The notes below the pieces were generated by a model. It was given only the letters and a program-made list of their open reading frames with translations. It was not told the origin of the DNA and did no database searches. A DNA stretch of 64,000 nucleotides from an uncultured Pelagibacteraceae bacterium (GTDB lineage Bacteria; Pseudomonadota; Alphaproteobacteria; Pelagibacterales; Pelagibacteraceae), in contig CACJTS010000003.1 of assembly GCA_902596355.1 (NCBI GenBank), forward strand, positions 40,072 to 104,071, read 5' to 3'. Positions 1 through 9,975 of this stretch are shown here, piece by piece. The translations under genes and the position numbers were made by a program. Every line of letters starts with the position of its first letter. The stretch's first letter is position 1.

Positions 1-1261
1 TTACAAATGTATTGGTTACTTTTCCTTGAAGTTTCTTATCTTCAATTGAAGTATTTTTAGATTTAGAGATTAAATTTTCTTTTTTTACAATCCATGGTTT
101 ATTGATATCCACTATACAAAAATCTGCATCATTTCCAATTGACAGGTTTCCTTTATTTATATTTAATATTTTTGCTGGATTGGATGTTAATGCTTGAATG
201 ATAGTTTCAAGTTTTACAGATCCATTATGAAATAATTCTAAACTTAAAGATAATAATGTTTCAATGCCAGATGCACCTGTTGCAGCTTGAGCAAAAGTTA
301 ATCTTTTAGATTCTTCATCTTCAGGTTTATGATCAGAAACAATTACATCAATAGTTTTATCTTTTAATCCTTGAACTAAAGCTTCTCGATCTTCTTCTCT
401 TCTCAGTGGAGGTGATAATTTTAAAAATGTTCTAAAATCTCCAATGTCATTTTCATTTAATGAGAGATTATTTATTGATACACCGCAAGTAAATTTAACA
501 TTTTGCTTACGTTCCTTAATTATATCTAAAGATTTTCCTGCTGATAATTGAGATATATGATATCGACATTTAGTTTTTTCTAAGAGAGTAAGATCTCTTT
601 CAATTATAATTCTTTCAGCAATATCTGGTATGCTTGATAAGCCTAGTTTTGTTGCAATAATACCAGAATTAATCATTCCATTTTTAGCTAAATAGTAATC
701 TTCAGCATGTTGCATTATAAGACATCCCAAATCTTTAGCTGAATTCATAATTCTAGACATAAGTCTAGTATTTTGAATTGTTTTTACTCCGTCAGTAAAA
801 GCAATAATTCCTTTTTTAGCTAGTAACCCAAATTCAGTCATATTGGTGCCATCGGTGTTTTGAGTTAATGAAGCGCAAGGAAAGATATTTATTTTAGACT
901 TATCACGTCCTCTTCTTTTTAAAAAATCTACAATTGATACATTATCTATAATTGGATCTGTATTAGGCATTGTTACTACGGAAGTTACTCCACCAGACAA
1001 TGCTGCATTACTTAAAGTCCTAAAATTTTCTTTATATTCATATCCTGGCTCACCTACAAAAACTCTCATATCCACTATACCAGGAAATATATATTTACCC
1101 TTTAAGTCAGTAGGTTTTTCTCTCGTTGGTAAATTGTTTGTATTTACCTTTTTTCCTATTGCTTCTATCTTTCCGTCTTCTCCAATTATTAATCCACCAT
1201 TTTCATTTATAGAATTGTGAGGATCTATAATGTTTGCATTTATAAAGTATTGTTTTTTCAT
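1..1261 (-). CDS. pyrC: Dihydroorotase-like protein (non-catalytic PyrC type), 3' end cut by window edge
   Basis: The reading frame starts at ATG 1261 and is still open at base 1, so about 420 residues are visible and the C-terminal end is missing. The fold signature is that of class I dihydroorotase (amidohydrolase superfamily). The strand-1 motif that normally reads DxHxH is DMRVFVGEPG here (residues 64-73), with Arg66 and Phe68 replacing both metal-binding His. The later SDHKPE motif and the HISQLSAG segment remain. It directly follows pyrB. In other bacteria such pseudo-dihydroorotases form a complex with aspartate carbamoyltransferase and have a structural role. I infer the same here; a separate active dihydroorotase would be needed elsewhere. 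Confidence 0.85.
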   Translation of the reverse strand, partial: MKKQYFINANIIDPHNSINENGGLIIGEDGKIEAIGKKVNTNNLPTREKPTDLKGKYIFPGIVDMRVFVGEPGYEYKENFRTLSNAALSGGVTSVVTMPNTDPIIDNVSIVDFLKRRGRDKSKINIFPCASLTQNTDGTNMTEFGLLAKKGIIAFTDGVKTIQNTRLMSRIMNSAKDLGCLIMQHAEDYYLAKNGMINSGIIATKLGLSSIPDIAERIIIERDLTLLEKTKCRYHISQLSAGKSLDIIKERKQNVKFTCGVSINNLSLNENDIGDFRTFLKLSPPLRREEDREALVQGLKDKTIDVIVSDHKPEDEESKRLTFAQAATGASGIETLLSLSLELFHNGSVKLETIIQALTSNPAKILNINKGNLSIGNDADFCIVDINKPWIVKKENLISKSKNTSIEDKKLQGKVTNTFV

Positions 1262-2203
1262 TTATTCACAAAATATTTTTAAACATGCCATTCTTACAGC
1301 AACACCTAATTCAACTTGTTCTTTAATTACACTTTTGTTTATGTCATCAGCTAATCTTGTATCAATTTCAATTCCTCTATTCATTGGACCAGGATGCATA
1401 ATTAAAGCATCTGACTTTGCATGATCAAGTTTATCTGGCGTTAATCCATAATATTCATAGTATTCTCTATTCGATGAAAGATATGAACTGGTCATTCTCT
1501 CATTTTGTAATCTAAGCATCATTACAATATCACAATCTTTGAGACCCTTTTTCATATCAGTAAAAGTGTTAACACCAAACTTTTCAATTTCTTTTGGCAT
1601 AAGATTAGATGGTGCAACTATATTAACTTCTGCCCCTAACATTGTAAGAAGATAAATATTTGATCTAGCCACTCTTGAATGAAGTATGTCTCCACATATA
1701 GCTATTTTTAATCCCTGAATTTTTTTTTTTCGATTTCTAATTGTTAATGCATCTAATAAAGCTTGAGTAGGATGCTCACGTCTGCCATCACCAGCGTTTA
1801 GAACGACACAATTAACTTTTTGAGATAACAGATTACAAGCACCAGAGTCTTGATGTCTGATCACAATTATATCAGGATGCATAGCATTTAAGGTCATAGC
1901 TGTATCAATCAAAGTTTCACCTTTTTTAATAGCTGAGTTACCCATATTCATTGACATGACGTCTGCTCCAAGTCTTTTTCCAGCAAGTTCAAATGAGCTT
2001 TGTGTTCTAGTTGATGGCTCAAAGAATAAGTTTATTTGTGTTTTGCCTCTTAACACATCAATTTTTTTATTTTTACTTTGGTTTAATTTTATGAAAGCTT
2101 CTGACTCATCCAGTATATAATTAATATCATTAACTGATAAATCTTGGATACCTAACAGATGTTTTTGTGAGATTTTAATAGCTTTATTGGTTTTAATTGC
2201 CAT
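1262..2203 (-). CDS. pyrB: Aspartate carbamoyltransferase catalytic subunit
   Basis: Catalyses carbamoyl phosphate + aspartate to N-carbamoylaspartate, the committed step of pyrimidine synthesis. The carbamoyl-phosphate loop [13 protein letters not shown], the HPTQALLD motif and the C-terminal MHPGPMNRG motif are all present. I chose ATG 2203 (313 aa, close to the usual 305-315). The frame can be extended to a TTG at 2242, 3 nt after ruvX, but those 13 residues are not conserved. The stop abuts the start of the dihydroorotase-like gene, suggesting coupled translation and a 1:1 complex. No pyrI regulatory subunit is visible in the window. Confidence 0.93.
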   Translation of the reverse strand: MAIKTNKAIKISQKHLLGIQDLSVNDINYILDESEAFIKLNQSKNKKIDVLRGKTQINLFFEPSTRTQSSFELAGKRLGADVMSMNMGNSAIKKGETLIDTAMTLNAMHPDIIVIRHQDSGACNLLSQKVNCVVLNAGDGRREHPTQALLDALTIRNRKKKIQGLKIAICGDILHSRVARSNIYLLTMLGAEVNIVAPSNLMPKEIEKFGVNTFTDMKKGLKDCDIVMMLRLQNERMTSSYLSSNREYYEYYGLTPDKLDHAKSDALIMHPGPMNRGIEIDTRLADDINKSVIKEQVELGVAVRMACLKIFCE

Positions 2204-2245
2204 TAAAATTAACTCTATAGCTATAAAGCCCCTAAATGGCAAGGA

Positions 2246-2701
2246 TTAATTATTTAAATAATCTATTGCTCCTTGAAGAATAAATGCAGCTGCATTTTGA
2301 TCTATGTTTTTTTCACGCTTAGAAACATTAAAATCAAACTGACTAGATAGATTAAATGCCCCAACAGTTGAAAGTCTTTCATCCCATAAGCAAACATCTA
2401 CATCAACATTTTTGTCTATATTTTTAGATACATCACTTACTGATTGAGCAGAAGGACCTAATGAACCATCCATGTTAATTGGATATCCAATGATAATTCC
2501 TTTAATATTGTTTTCCTCTATTATTTTTTTTAATTCGTTGATTACATCATCATTATTGGTTTTATTGATCGTTTTAAAAGGTGTGGCTATTGACTGTTTT
2601 TCATCACAAATTGATACACCGATTCTTTTTGAACCGAGATCTAAACCAATCAATCTAGAGGTTTCAGACTGTTTTTTTTTGAATTCTTCAATAGTGATCA
2701 T
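2246..2701 (-). CDS. ruvX: RuvX/YqgF family putative pre-16S rRNA nuclease
   Basis: A 151-residue protein of the RNase H-like YqgF/RuvX family, implicated in 16S rRNA 5'-end processing and formerly called a Holliday junction resolvase-like protein. Visible motifs are GLDLGSKRIGVSICD (first acidic residue), IIIGYPINMDGSLGP, WDERLST and the terminal acidic segment NIDQNAAAFILQG. The length is normal for the family. It is the first gene of the minus-strand ruvX-pyrB-pyrC unit and diverges from gatC across about 50 bp. Confidence 0.9.
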   Translation of the reverse strand: MITIEEFKKKQSETSRLIGLDLGSKRIGVSICDEKQSIATPFKTINKTNNDDVINELKKIIEENNIKGIIIGYPINMDGSLGPSAQSVSDVSKNIDKNVDVDVCLWDERLSTVGAFNLSSQFDFNVSKREKNIDQNAAAFILQGAIDYLNN

Positions 2702-2751
2702 ATTGTATATTTTAAACTTAAGTGATAGTTTGCGACATATTTAAATACCAT

Positions 2752-3039
2752 ATGAGCATCGATCTTAAAACAATAAAGCATATATCTAAACTATCAAGAA
2801 TTTCTGTAGATGAGAAAAAAGCAGAGAAACTTGCAGGAGATTTAAATTCAATTTTCGATTTTATTGAAAAACTTAATGAACTAAAAACTGACAATGTTGA
2901 ACCATTAACTTCTGTTGCTGAAACAACTCTAAAACTAAGGTCAGATGAAGTAAAAAGTAAAAACTTAAGAGATCAAGTAATAAAAAATTCTCCTAAGGAA
3001 AATGAAGATTATTTTGTAGTACCAAAGGTAATTGAATAA
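2752..3039 (+). CDS. gatC: Asp/Glu-tRNA amidotransferase subunit C
   Basis: A small (95 aa) structural subunit of the GatCAB transamidosome, which converts Glu-tRNA(Gln) and Asp-tRNA(Asn) to the amide forms. The N-terminus [16 protein letters not shown] and the end [13 protein letters not shown] match GatC. I chose ATG 2752; the frame could begin at an upstream GTG (2722), but that extension is not conserved. The stop overlaps the gatA start by one base (TAATG), so the three subunits form one operon. Confidence 0.92.
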   Translation: MSIDLKTIKHISKLSRISVDEKKAEKLAGDLNSIFDFIEKLNELKTDNVEPLTSVAETTLKLRSDEVKSKNLRDQVIKNSPKENEDYFVVPKVIE

Positions 3040-4496
3040 TGTCAGATATAACTAAACAATCATTATCTGAGTTAGTAGAAAATATAAAAGGTAAAAAACT
3101 TTCCTCAAGTGAAGTTACTAATGCATTTGTTGAAAGATCAGAAAAATCAAAAGAATTAAATGCATATATAACTGAAGATTATGCAAATGCTTTAAATAAA
3201 GCAAAAAAATTTGATGAAAAACCTAATCTTGATCTGAAATTACCTGGCATTCCAATGGCTGTAAAAGATTTATTTTGCACAAGAGATTTAAGAACTACTG
3301 CAGGTAGTAAGATTTTAAATAACTTTGTTCCAACATACGAGTCAACAGTCACACAAAATATTTGGAATCAAGGAGCTATCCTAATGGGTAAATTAAATTG
3401 TGATGAATTTGCAATGGGTTCATCTAATGAAACTAGTTTTTTTGGTAATGTACAAAACCCAATTGATAAAAATTTAGTTCCAGGAGGATCCTCTGGTGGA
3501 TCGTCTTCTGCTGTAGCAGCTCAATTGACACCAATAACTATTGGAACAGATACAGGTGGATCTATAAGACAGCCTGCTTCATTTACTGGAACTGTCGGAT
3601 TAAAACCCACTTATGGTAGTTGCTCTAGATACGGAATTGTAGCATTTGCATCATCCCTAGATCAAGCTGGTCCAATGGCACAAAATGTTAAAGATTGTGC
3701 ATTGTTACAGGAAGTTATTAGCACTTATGATGAAAAAGATTCTACTTCAATAGATTTTAAAAGAAACGAGTACAGCAAAGAATTAACAAAAGATATCAAA
3801 GGAAAAAAAATAGGAATACCCAAAGAATATAGAGTAGATAGCATGCCTAAAGAAATAGAAGACCTATGGAAAAAAGGTATTGAATACGCAAAAGATTGTG
3901 GTGCTGAGATTATCGATATATCTCTACCTCATACTAATTATGCACTACCAACCTATTACATAGTAGCACCAGCAGAGGCCTCATCTAATTTGGCTAGATA
4001 CGACGGTGTTAAATACGGTTTTAGAGCTGAAGGAGAAAATCTTATTGATATGTATGAAAAAACTAGATCTGAAGGATTTGGTGCTGAGGTTCAAAGAAGA
4101 ATAATGATTGGAACTTATGTTTTATCTTCAGGATATTATGATGCTTATTACCTTAAAGCACAAAAGGTAAGAAAACTTATTAAAAATGATTTTGATGATG
4201 CTTATAAAAAAGTTGATGCAATTCTAACCCCATCCACTCCAAGTTCAGCTTTTAAAATTGGTGAAAAAACAAATGATCCAGTTTCAATGTATTTAAATGA
4301 TATTTTTACTGTTCCTGTAAATTTAGCAGGTTTACCTGGAATTTCTATACCTGCAGGCCATGATGCTAACGGATATCCATTAGGATTACAGATAATAGGT
4401 AAAGCTTTTGATGAACAAAATATTTTAAACATTGCATATGCTATGGAAGAAAAAATTAATTTTAAAAACAATATTACTGATTGGTGGATTAAGTGA
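3039..4496 (+). CDS. gatA: Asp/Glu-tRNA amidotransferase subunit A (glutaminase)
   Basis: Amidase-signature glutaminase subunit of GatCAB, which hydrolyses glutamine and passes ammonia to GatB. The Ser-cisSer-Lys triad can be placed at Lys76 (MAVKDLF), Ser151 ([13 protein letters not shown]) and Ser175 ([12 protein letters not shown]). Its 485 residues are the usual length. The start overlaps the gatC stop, and the gatB GTG start overlaps its own stop, so expression is coupled. Confidence 0.96.
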   Translation: MSDITKQSLSELVENIKGKKLSSSEVTNAFVERSEKSKELNAYITEDYANALNKAKKFDEKPNLDLKLPGIPMAVKDLFCTRDLRTTAGSKILNNFVPTYESTVTQNIWNQGAILMGKLNCDEFAMGSSNETSFFGNVQNPIDKNLVPGGSSGGSSSAVAAQLTPITIGTDTGGSIRQPASFTGTVGLKPTYGSCSRYGIVAFASSLDQAGPMAQNVKDCALLQEVISTYDEKDSTSIDFKRNEYSKELTKDIKGKKIGIPKEYRVDSMPKEIEDLWKKGIEYAKDCGAEIIDISLPHTNYALPTYYIVAPAEASSNLARYDGVKYGFRAEGENLIDMYEKTRSEGFGAEVQRRIMIGTYVLSSGYYDAYYLKAQKVRKLIKNDFDDAYKKVDAILTPSTPSSAFKIGEKTNDPVSMYLNDIFTVPVNLAGLPGISIPAGHDANGYPLGLQIIGKAFDEQNILNIAYAMEEKINFKNNITDWWIK

Positions 4497-5956
4497 GTAA
4501 GAACAAATCTGAATATCTAATTAATAGACATGATAATCAATATGAAGTTGTCATTGGTTTAGAAGTTCATGCACAAGTTACATCTGAGTCAAAATTATTT
4601 TCAACATCGGCAACCAAATTTGGAGCTGAGCCAAATACTCAAGTAAGTTTAGTTGATGCAGCATTTCCAGGAATGTTGCCGGTAATAAACGAGTATTGCG
4701 TAAAACAAGCTATCAAAACAGGAATTGGTTTAAAGGCTAAAATCAATAAGAGATCTGTCTTTGATAGAAAAAATTATTTTTATGCAGACTTACCTCAGGG
4801 ATATCAAATCTCACAATTCAAAGATCCAATTGTAGGTGAGGGTAAAGTAATACTTGATATGCCAGATGGTCAAAAAGAGGTAGGTATAGAAAGATTACAC
4901 TTGGAGCAAGATGCCGGTAAAAGCATTCATGATTTAGATCCTAAAAATACTTTTGTAGATTTAAATAGATCAGGTGTGGCTTTAATGGAAATTGTAAGTA
5001 AACCTGACCTAAGGTCTCCAGATGAAGTAAATGCATATATTAAAAAATTAAGATCTATAATGAGATATTTAGGCACCTGTGATGGAAACATGCAGGAAGG
5101 ATCTTTAAGAGCCGATGTAAATGTATCTGTCAGAAAAAAAGGTTCAAAAGAGTTTGGAACTCGATGTGAGATCAAAAATGTTAACTCAATAAAATTCATG
5201 CAGATGGCAATTGAATACGAAGCTAATAGACAAGTTGATTTAATTGAGGATGGTCAAACTATTGATCAAGAAACAAGACTTTTTGATACTAAAAAGAATG
5301 AAACCAGATCAATGAGATCAAAAGAAGATGCTCATGATTATAGATATTTTCCAGATCCAGACTTATTGCCATTAGAAGTTTCAGATGATTTTATTGAAAA
5401 CTTAAAATCAGAAATTCCTGAGCTACCAGATGAAAAGAAAAAAAGATTTATAGAAAAATTCAAGTTATCTCCTTATGAAGCAAACATTTTAGTTTCTGAT
5501 ATTGAAACATCAAATTACTTTGAAAATGTAATTAAGAAGTCTGATGTAAAACTTGCAACAAATTGGATAATTGGTGAATTATTTGCAGCGTTAAATGAAA
5601 AAAATTTAGAAATAACTGAAAGCCCTATAAGTCCAGGCAACTTATCAAAACTAATTAATTTAATTAAAGACGGAACAATTTCTGGAAAAATTGCAAAAAC
5701 AGTTTTCGAACAAATGATGGAAGGCGACAAAGATCCTCAGAAAATTGTTGAAGAAAAAGGTTTAAAACAAGAGAGTGATCCAAAAGCACTTGAGGCACTG
5801 ATAGATAAGGTTATTGATGATAACAGAGACAAAGCTACCGAATATAAATCAGGTAAAGTTAAATTATTTGGTTTCTTTGTAGGTCAAGTAATGAAAGTTT
5901 CTGGTGGAAAAGCAAATCCTCAATTAGTTAATGAGATTTTAAAGAAAAAACTTTAG
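4493..5956 (+). CDS. gatB: Asp/Glu-tRNA amidotransferase subunit B
   Basis: Kinase/transamidase subunit of GatCAB (487 aa). It has the N-terminal catalytic cradle ([53 protein letters not shown]) and a C-terminal YqeY-like tail domain ending in [21 protein letters not shown]. It begins at GTG 4493 inside the gatA stop (GTGA). No alternative start nearby keeps the family N-terminus. Presence of gatCAB suggests indirect Gln-tRNA and/or Asn-tRNA synthesis, usual in alphaproteobacteria. Confidence 0.96.
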   Translation: MSKNKSEYLINRHDNQYEVVIGLEVHAQVTSESKLFSTSATKFGAEPNTQVSLVDAAFPGMLPVINEYCVKQAIKTGIGLKAKINKRSVFDRKNYFYADLPQGYQISQFKDPIVGEGKVILDMPDGQKEVGIERLHLEQDAGKSIHDLDPKNTFVDLNRSGVALMEIVSKPDLRSPDEVNAYIKKLRSIMRYLGTCDGNMQEGSLRADVNVSVRKKGSKEFGTRCEIKNVNSIKFMQMAIEYEANRQVDLIEDGQTIDQETRLFDTKKNETRSMRSKEDAHDYRYFPDPDLLPLEVSDDFIENLKSEIPELPDEKKKRFIEKFKLSPYEANILVSDIETSNYFENVIKKSDVKLATNWIIGELFAALNEKNLEITESPISPGNLSKLINLIKDGTISGKIAKTVFEQMMEGDKDPQKIVEEKGLKQESDPKALEALIDKVIDDNRDKATEYKSGKVKLFGFFVGQVMKVSGGKANPQLVNEILKKKL

Positions 5957-5961
5957 AATTT

Positions 5962-6612
5962 ATGGGTTCAGACCTAAATATAACTAAAGAACTCCAAGAG
6001 TATATTTTAAGTCATGGATTTAATTTACATCCAGTCCAAAAAAAAATAATTGATTACAACACTTCTCTTGGTGATATCAAAAGAATGCAAATCTCAATTT
6101 CACAAAGTCAATTTCTGCATTTAATTATAAAAATTTCAAATATCAAAAAAATTTTAGAGATAGGTACATTTACAGGATTAAGTACGTTATCTATGGCTTT
6201 GGCATTATCAGATGACGGCAAAATAATTGCTTTAGATAAAAATGAAGAAACTAATAAAGTTGCAATAGATTTTTTTAAAAAAGCTAATCAAGATCATAAA
6301 ATAAAAACATTAATTAAACCTGCTTTAGAAAGTTTAGATGAAATTAAAAATGAAAAGTTTGATTTAGTTTTTATTGATGCTGATAAAATGAATTATATCG
6401 AATATTATGAGCGTTCTTTAAAATTATTGAACAAAAATGGTCTAATTATCATCGATAATGTTTTGTGGTATGGAGAAGTTGTTGATGAAAACAATACTGA
6501 TAAATTAACTAAAAATATTAAAGAATTTAATGTTCATATTTCCAAGGATACAAGAGTCGAAAAATTAATAATTCCTCTTGGGGACGGAATGACTGTTTGT
6601 AGAAAATTATAA
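5962..6612 (+). CDS. SAM-dependent O-methyltransferase (class I, CCoAOMT-like)
   Basis: A 216-residue Rossmann-fold methyltransferase of the catechol/caffeoyl-CoA O-methyltransferase type. Motif I is KILEIGTFTGLSTLSMA. The acidic loop KIIALDKNEE, the metal-binding motif FDLVFIDADKMNYIEYYE and GLIIIDNVLWYGEVVD follow in family order. The substrate cannot be predicted. It starts 5 nt after gatB and its stop overlaps trhO (TAATG), so it sits in the gat-trhO operon. Confidence 0.85.
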   Translation: MGSDLNITKELQEYILSHGFNLHPVQKKIIDYNTSLGDIKRMQISISQSQFLHLIIKISNIKKILEIGTFTGLSTLSMALALSDDGKIIALDKNEETNKVAIDFFKKANQDHKIKTLIKPALESLDEIKNEKFDLVFIDADKMNYIEYYERSLKLLNKNGLIIIDNVLWYGEVVDENNTDKLTKNIKEFNVHISKDTRVEKLIIPLGDGMTVCRKL

Positions 6613-7517
6613 TGTTTGAAGTAGTTGGTTTTTATAAATTTATTAAAATTTCTTATCTAAAGAAAAATCAAAAAATTTTATTAGAAACTTTAAAAAAGAG
6701 AAACATTAGAGGCACTATAATTATCTCTAAAGAAGGGGTAAATGGAACTATTTCTGGTAAAACTGCAGACATTAAATTCACTATTAATAATTTAAAAAAA
6801 ACTCTTAAATTTAAAGAATTTAACAGCAGTAACGTGTCTAAAAGCTCATTCCAACCATTTCACAAACCTAAAGTAAAAATTAAAAATGAGGCTGTTCCTA
6901 TGAATTTAATTTTAAATAAAAGAATAAAGAAAAAAGATAGCCATGTAGATCCAATCAAATGGAATAAGCTGATTAAAGAAAAGGATATTGTTCTTATAGA
7001 TGCAAGAAAACCTTTCGAGTACGATGTTGGAACATTTAAGGGAGCAATCAATCCAGATGTTGATAACTTTAGAGATTTTCCAAAATATCTAAAAAAATTA
7101 AAAAAAAATCAACCTATAGCTATGTTCTGTACTGGTGGAATTCGTTGTGAAAAGGCATCAGTATATTTGGAAAAAAAAGGTTTTAATAACATTTATCAGT
7201 TAAATGGTGGAATTTTAAATTATCTGAAAAAAACTAATAAGAAAAAAAGTTTATGGAAAGGCGAATGTTTTGTTTTTGATAACAGAATTAGTTTAAAACA
7301 TGGTCTAAAAGTTGGTTCTTACTCAATGTGCAGTGGTTGTAGGAAGCCTATTTCTCTTAAGGATAAAAAATCAAAAAAATATGAAGAGGGTGTTTCATGT
7401 CCAAATTGTCACGATAATCTAACAGATCATCAAAAATCAAGATTTAGAATGAGACAAAAACAAATTAATCTTGCTAAAGAAGCAGGAAAAAGACATATCT
7501 TTCAAAAAGAGTATTAA
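6612..7517 (+). CDS. trhO: tRNA uridine(34) hydroxylase (rhodanese family, YceA)
   Basis: TrhO makes 5-hydroxyuridine at tRNA position 34. The protein (301 aa) has an N-terminal UPF0176-like domain, a central rhodanese domain with DARKPFEYDVGTFKGAINP and the Cys loop AMFCTGGIRCEKAS, and a C-terminal Cys-rich tail (CSGCRKP then CPNCHD). This order is diagnostic of the family. It overlaps the methyltransferase stop by one base. Confidence 0.9.
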   Translation: MFEVVGFYKFIKISYLKKNQKILLETLKKRNIRGTIIISKEGVNGTISGKTADIKFTINNLKKTLKFKEFNSSNVSKSSFQPFHKPKVKIKNEAVPMNLILNKRIKKKDSHVDPIKWNKLIKEKDIVLIDARKPFEYDVGTFKGAINPDVDNFRDFPKYLKKLKKNQPIAMFCTGGIRCEKASVYLEKKGFNNIYQLNGGILNYLKKTNKKKSLWKGECFVFDNRISLKHGLKVGSYSMCSGCRKPISLKDKKSKKYEEGVSCPNCHDNLTDHQKSRFRMRQKQINLAKEAGKRHIFQKEY

Positions 7518-7531
7518 CAAATCTTAAATTA

Positions 7532-8869
7532 ATGAATTTATTAAAAGATGAAGTTTCGTTGTTAGTAAGAAAACTTGCTGTACCAGCAAGTGTAGGAACC
7601 TTATTCCAAACACTCTATACAATCGTAGATACTTTTTATGCAGGAAAAATATCACCAGAGGCCTTATCTGCTTTGAGCAAGTCTTTTCCGATATATTTTT
7701 TGATTATTGCGACATCCATTGGAGTTACCGTAGCGGGAACATCATTGATTGGCAGCAGTATTGGAGAAAAAAACGAAAAAAATGTTTTATGTTATTTTGG
7801 AAATGTAATCATTTATTCGATTATAATATCGGTAGTTGTATCTATTTTAGGATTTGCTTTTGGAGAAAAGATATTCTTATTAATGAATTCCTCTCAAGAA
7901 GTAACAATTCTTGGACTCGAATATATAAATGTAATTTTTCTAGGTACGATATTATTTATTTTAGTAGTAGCATTAAATTCATTCTTACATGCAGAAGGAG
8001 ATACTAAAACTTACAGAAATGTTCTAATATTTTCTTTTTTCTTAAACATTATTTTAAATCCAATTTTTATTTTTGGTTTTTTATTTATACCACCATTAGG
8101 AATAACTGGTATTGGGATAGCAACTTTAATTGCTCAATTTGTATCTTTGTTGGTTATTCTGATAAAAATATTAAATAATCAAAGAATTAAACAAATAACT
8201 TTTGACCATTTCAAAGCTAAATTTTTTTTCTTAAAAAATATTTTTTTTCAATCAATGCCAATTACAATTGCCATACTAGGGTATTCTATTGCTGCAACAG
8301 TTGTTTTTACATATGTTGGATTATTTGGTGAATATGCTGTAGCAGGGTATGGATCTGCCACAAGAATTGAGCAAGTGCTTTTGTTACCAATATTAGGAAT
8401 TAATACAGCAATAATTTCTATAATAGCGCAAAATATTGGAGCAAAATATTACGATAGAGTGGAGCAATCCTATTTTACCTCAATAAAATACGGTCTATTT
8501 ATAATGTTAATCGCTGGTGTAGTTATTTTTATAAGTGCTGAAACTGTTCCTAAATTCTTTTCTTCAAATCCAGATGTAATTATGCATGGATCGATGTACC
8601 TTAAGATTTCTGCATTTATTTTACCTGCTTATCCAATATTTTTCTTATCAAATGGATTTTTTATGGCATTAAAAAAATCTGAGAAAGCTATGGTTAATAA
8701 CATTGCCAGAAATGTTATAGTGCCAGTTTTATCCTTTTACATTGCAAAGTATTTAAATGCAGATTTTAAAACTTTTTTTTATATTTGGGCTATCTTTCAA
8801 TGGTTGATATCATTGATGTTACTATTTTATGTCAAATATTATATTAAACATAAATTAGCTAATATTTAA
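7532..8869 (+). CDS. MATE family efflux transporter
   Basis: A 445-residue integral inner-membrane protein with about 12 hydrophobic segments in two homologous halves. The N-terminus VRKLAVPASVGTLFQTLYTIVDTFYAGKISPEALSALS matches MatE domains, as does the second-half AAAxVFTYVGLFGEYAVAGYGSATRIEQVLLLPILGI segment. It would be a Na+- or H+-driven exporter of small organic cations. The substrate is not predictable. It lies 14 nt downstream of trhO on the same strand. Confidence 0.88.
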   Translation: MNLLKDEVSLLVRKLAVPASVGTLFQTLYTIVDTFYAGKISPEALSALSKSFPIYFLIIATSIGVTVAGTSLIGSSIGEKNEKNVLCYFGNVIIYSIIISVVVSILGFAFGEKIFLLMNSSQEVTILGLEYINVIFLGTILFILVVALNSFLHAEGDTKTYRNVLIFSFFLNIILNPIFIFGFLFIPPLGITGIGIATLIAQFVSLLVILIKILNNQRIKQITFDHFKAKFFFLKNIFFQSMPITIAILGYSIAATVVFTYVGLFGEYAVAGYGSATRIEQVLLLPILGINTAIISIIAQNIGAKYYDRVEQSYFTSIKYGLFIMLIAGVVIFISAETVPKFFSSNPDVIMHGSMYLKISAFILPAYPIFFLSNGFFMALKKSEKAMVNNIARNVIVPVLSFYIAKYLNADFKTFFYIWAIFQWLISLMLLFYVKYYIKHKLANI

Positions 8870-8881
8870 AATTTTTTAAAT

Positions 8882-9409
8882 ATGTTTTTTACAAAGAGGA
8901 AAGCAATAATTTTAATTATAATCTGTTCTATTTTTTTTATTCTCACATATAACGATGTTAGGTCTGAAGAGATTAAAGAAATTTCTGGAAATGTTCAAAT
9001 TATTGATGGTGATACAATAAAAATAAATTCAAAAAAGATAAGATTGCATGGAATTGATGCACCTGAATTCAAGCAAATGTGTAAAAAGCCATATTTAACA
9101 ATAATTTTTTTTACTTTTGCTGAAGATTATCCATGTGGAAAAATTTCAACTCAAAAATTACAAAAAAAAATAAATAACAAAGTAATAACTTGTAAAATTT
9201 TGGATATTGACAGATATAAAAGATTAATTGGAGAGTGCTATAAAAGAAATTTAAATCTGAATTCTTGGCTAGTTTCAAACGGTTATGCAGTAGCTTATAG
9301 AAAATACTCAAAAAAATATATATCAAACGAAATTAATGCAAAAAATGAAAAATTAGGTATCTGGCAAGGTAAATTTGAAATGCCATGGGACTTTAGAAGA
9401 AAAAAATAA
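8882..9409 (+). CDS. Secreted thermonuclease-family (SNase-like) nuclease
   Basis: A 175-residue protein with an N-terminal hydrophobic export signal (residues ~8-24) followed by a staphylococcal-nuclease OB fold. Key pieces are QIIDGDTIKINSKKIRLHGIDAPE, LDIDRYKRLIGECY and LNSWLVSNGYAVAYRKYS, with the Arg/Asp/Glu pattern of the calcium-dependent active site. It is probably periplasmic and may scavenge phosphate or nucleotides from DNA/RNA. It converges with soxG with only 2 nt between the stops and no hairpin terminator. Confidence 0.85.
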   Translation: MFFTKRKAIILIIICSIFFILTYNDVRSEEIKEISGNVQIIDGDTIKINSKKIRLHGIDAPEFKQMCKKPYLTIIFFTFAEDYPCGKISTQKLQKKINNKVITCKILDIDRYKRLIGECYKRNLNLNSWLVSNGYAVAYRKYSKKYISNEINAKNEKLGIWQGKFEMPWDFRRKK

Positions 9410-9411
9410 TT

Positions 9412-9975
9412 TTATAATCTTGAAGCACAGTCTTCAATCCAAGAACAAAGATGTTCAGCAAAAGATCTTCTAACAAACAGATTTACATTATTTTCATCCT
9501 TGTGGTGAAGAATTACATCTACATTATTTAAAACTGTCTGAGTTGTTGATCCCTTTTTTTCTTTAAATTCATTAAAATTAAAGGGAGATCCTGCTGAAAA
9601 AATTTCATAGATATTTTCGCCTTTAAGTTCTAATTGAACAAATTGATCTGTTACATCAACAACAGCACCTAAATTTGTTTTTGAAATACTATTAATTAAC
9701 ATTTCATATAGATCGGATTTGTTAGTGTCTTTACTTGCTAGCTCATTTGAGACTATCATCCATTCATCCGGGCTAAGCCATATTGCTGTTAATTTATCAC
9801 TCGTTGTTGAAGTGTTTGCCTCTGTAGGTAAGATCATATTAAGATTTTTACCAATATTTGTTAAAAATTCTCTTTTTTTACCTCTTAAATTAATTTTCAT
9901 TACTGGAGAGATTTCTTTTACAGAAATACTTTCTTGATCAACCTCTTTTTTAATAACTGAATTATAGTTAAGCAT
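9412..9975 (-). CDS. soxG: Sarcosine oxidase gamma subunit
   Basis: A 187-residue protein of the SoxG family, the smallest folate-contacting partner of heterotetrameric sarcosine oxidase. Recognisable segments are TAIWLSPDEWMIVS, VVDVTDQFVQLELKG and VDVILHHKDENNVNLFVRRSFAEHLCSWIEDCA. The start ATG overlaps the soxA stop by 8 nt. It is the last gene of the soxBDAG operon. Confidence 0.9.
   Translation of the reverse strand: MLNYNSVIKKEVDQESISVKEISPVMKINLRGKKREFLTNIGKNLNMILPTEANTSTTSDKLTAIWLSPDEWMIVSNELASKDTNKSDLYEMLINSISKTNLGAVVDVTDQFVQLELKGENIYEIFSAGSPFNFNEFKEKKGSTTQTVLNNVDVILHHKDENNVNLFVRRSFAEHLCSWIEDCASRL

Noticed and set aside
1230..1424. Short plus-strand frame over the pyrB/pyrC junction, and similar frames opposite gatA, gatB, hppA, glpX and others
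   Set aside because: All lie within well-conserved genes on the other strand and show no family features of their own.
2730..2740. TTGCGACA upstream of gatC, similar to the -35 at 25271
   Set aside because: A -10 at normal spacing would fall inside gatC; the shared 8-mer is probably coincidental.
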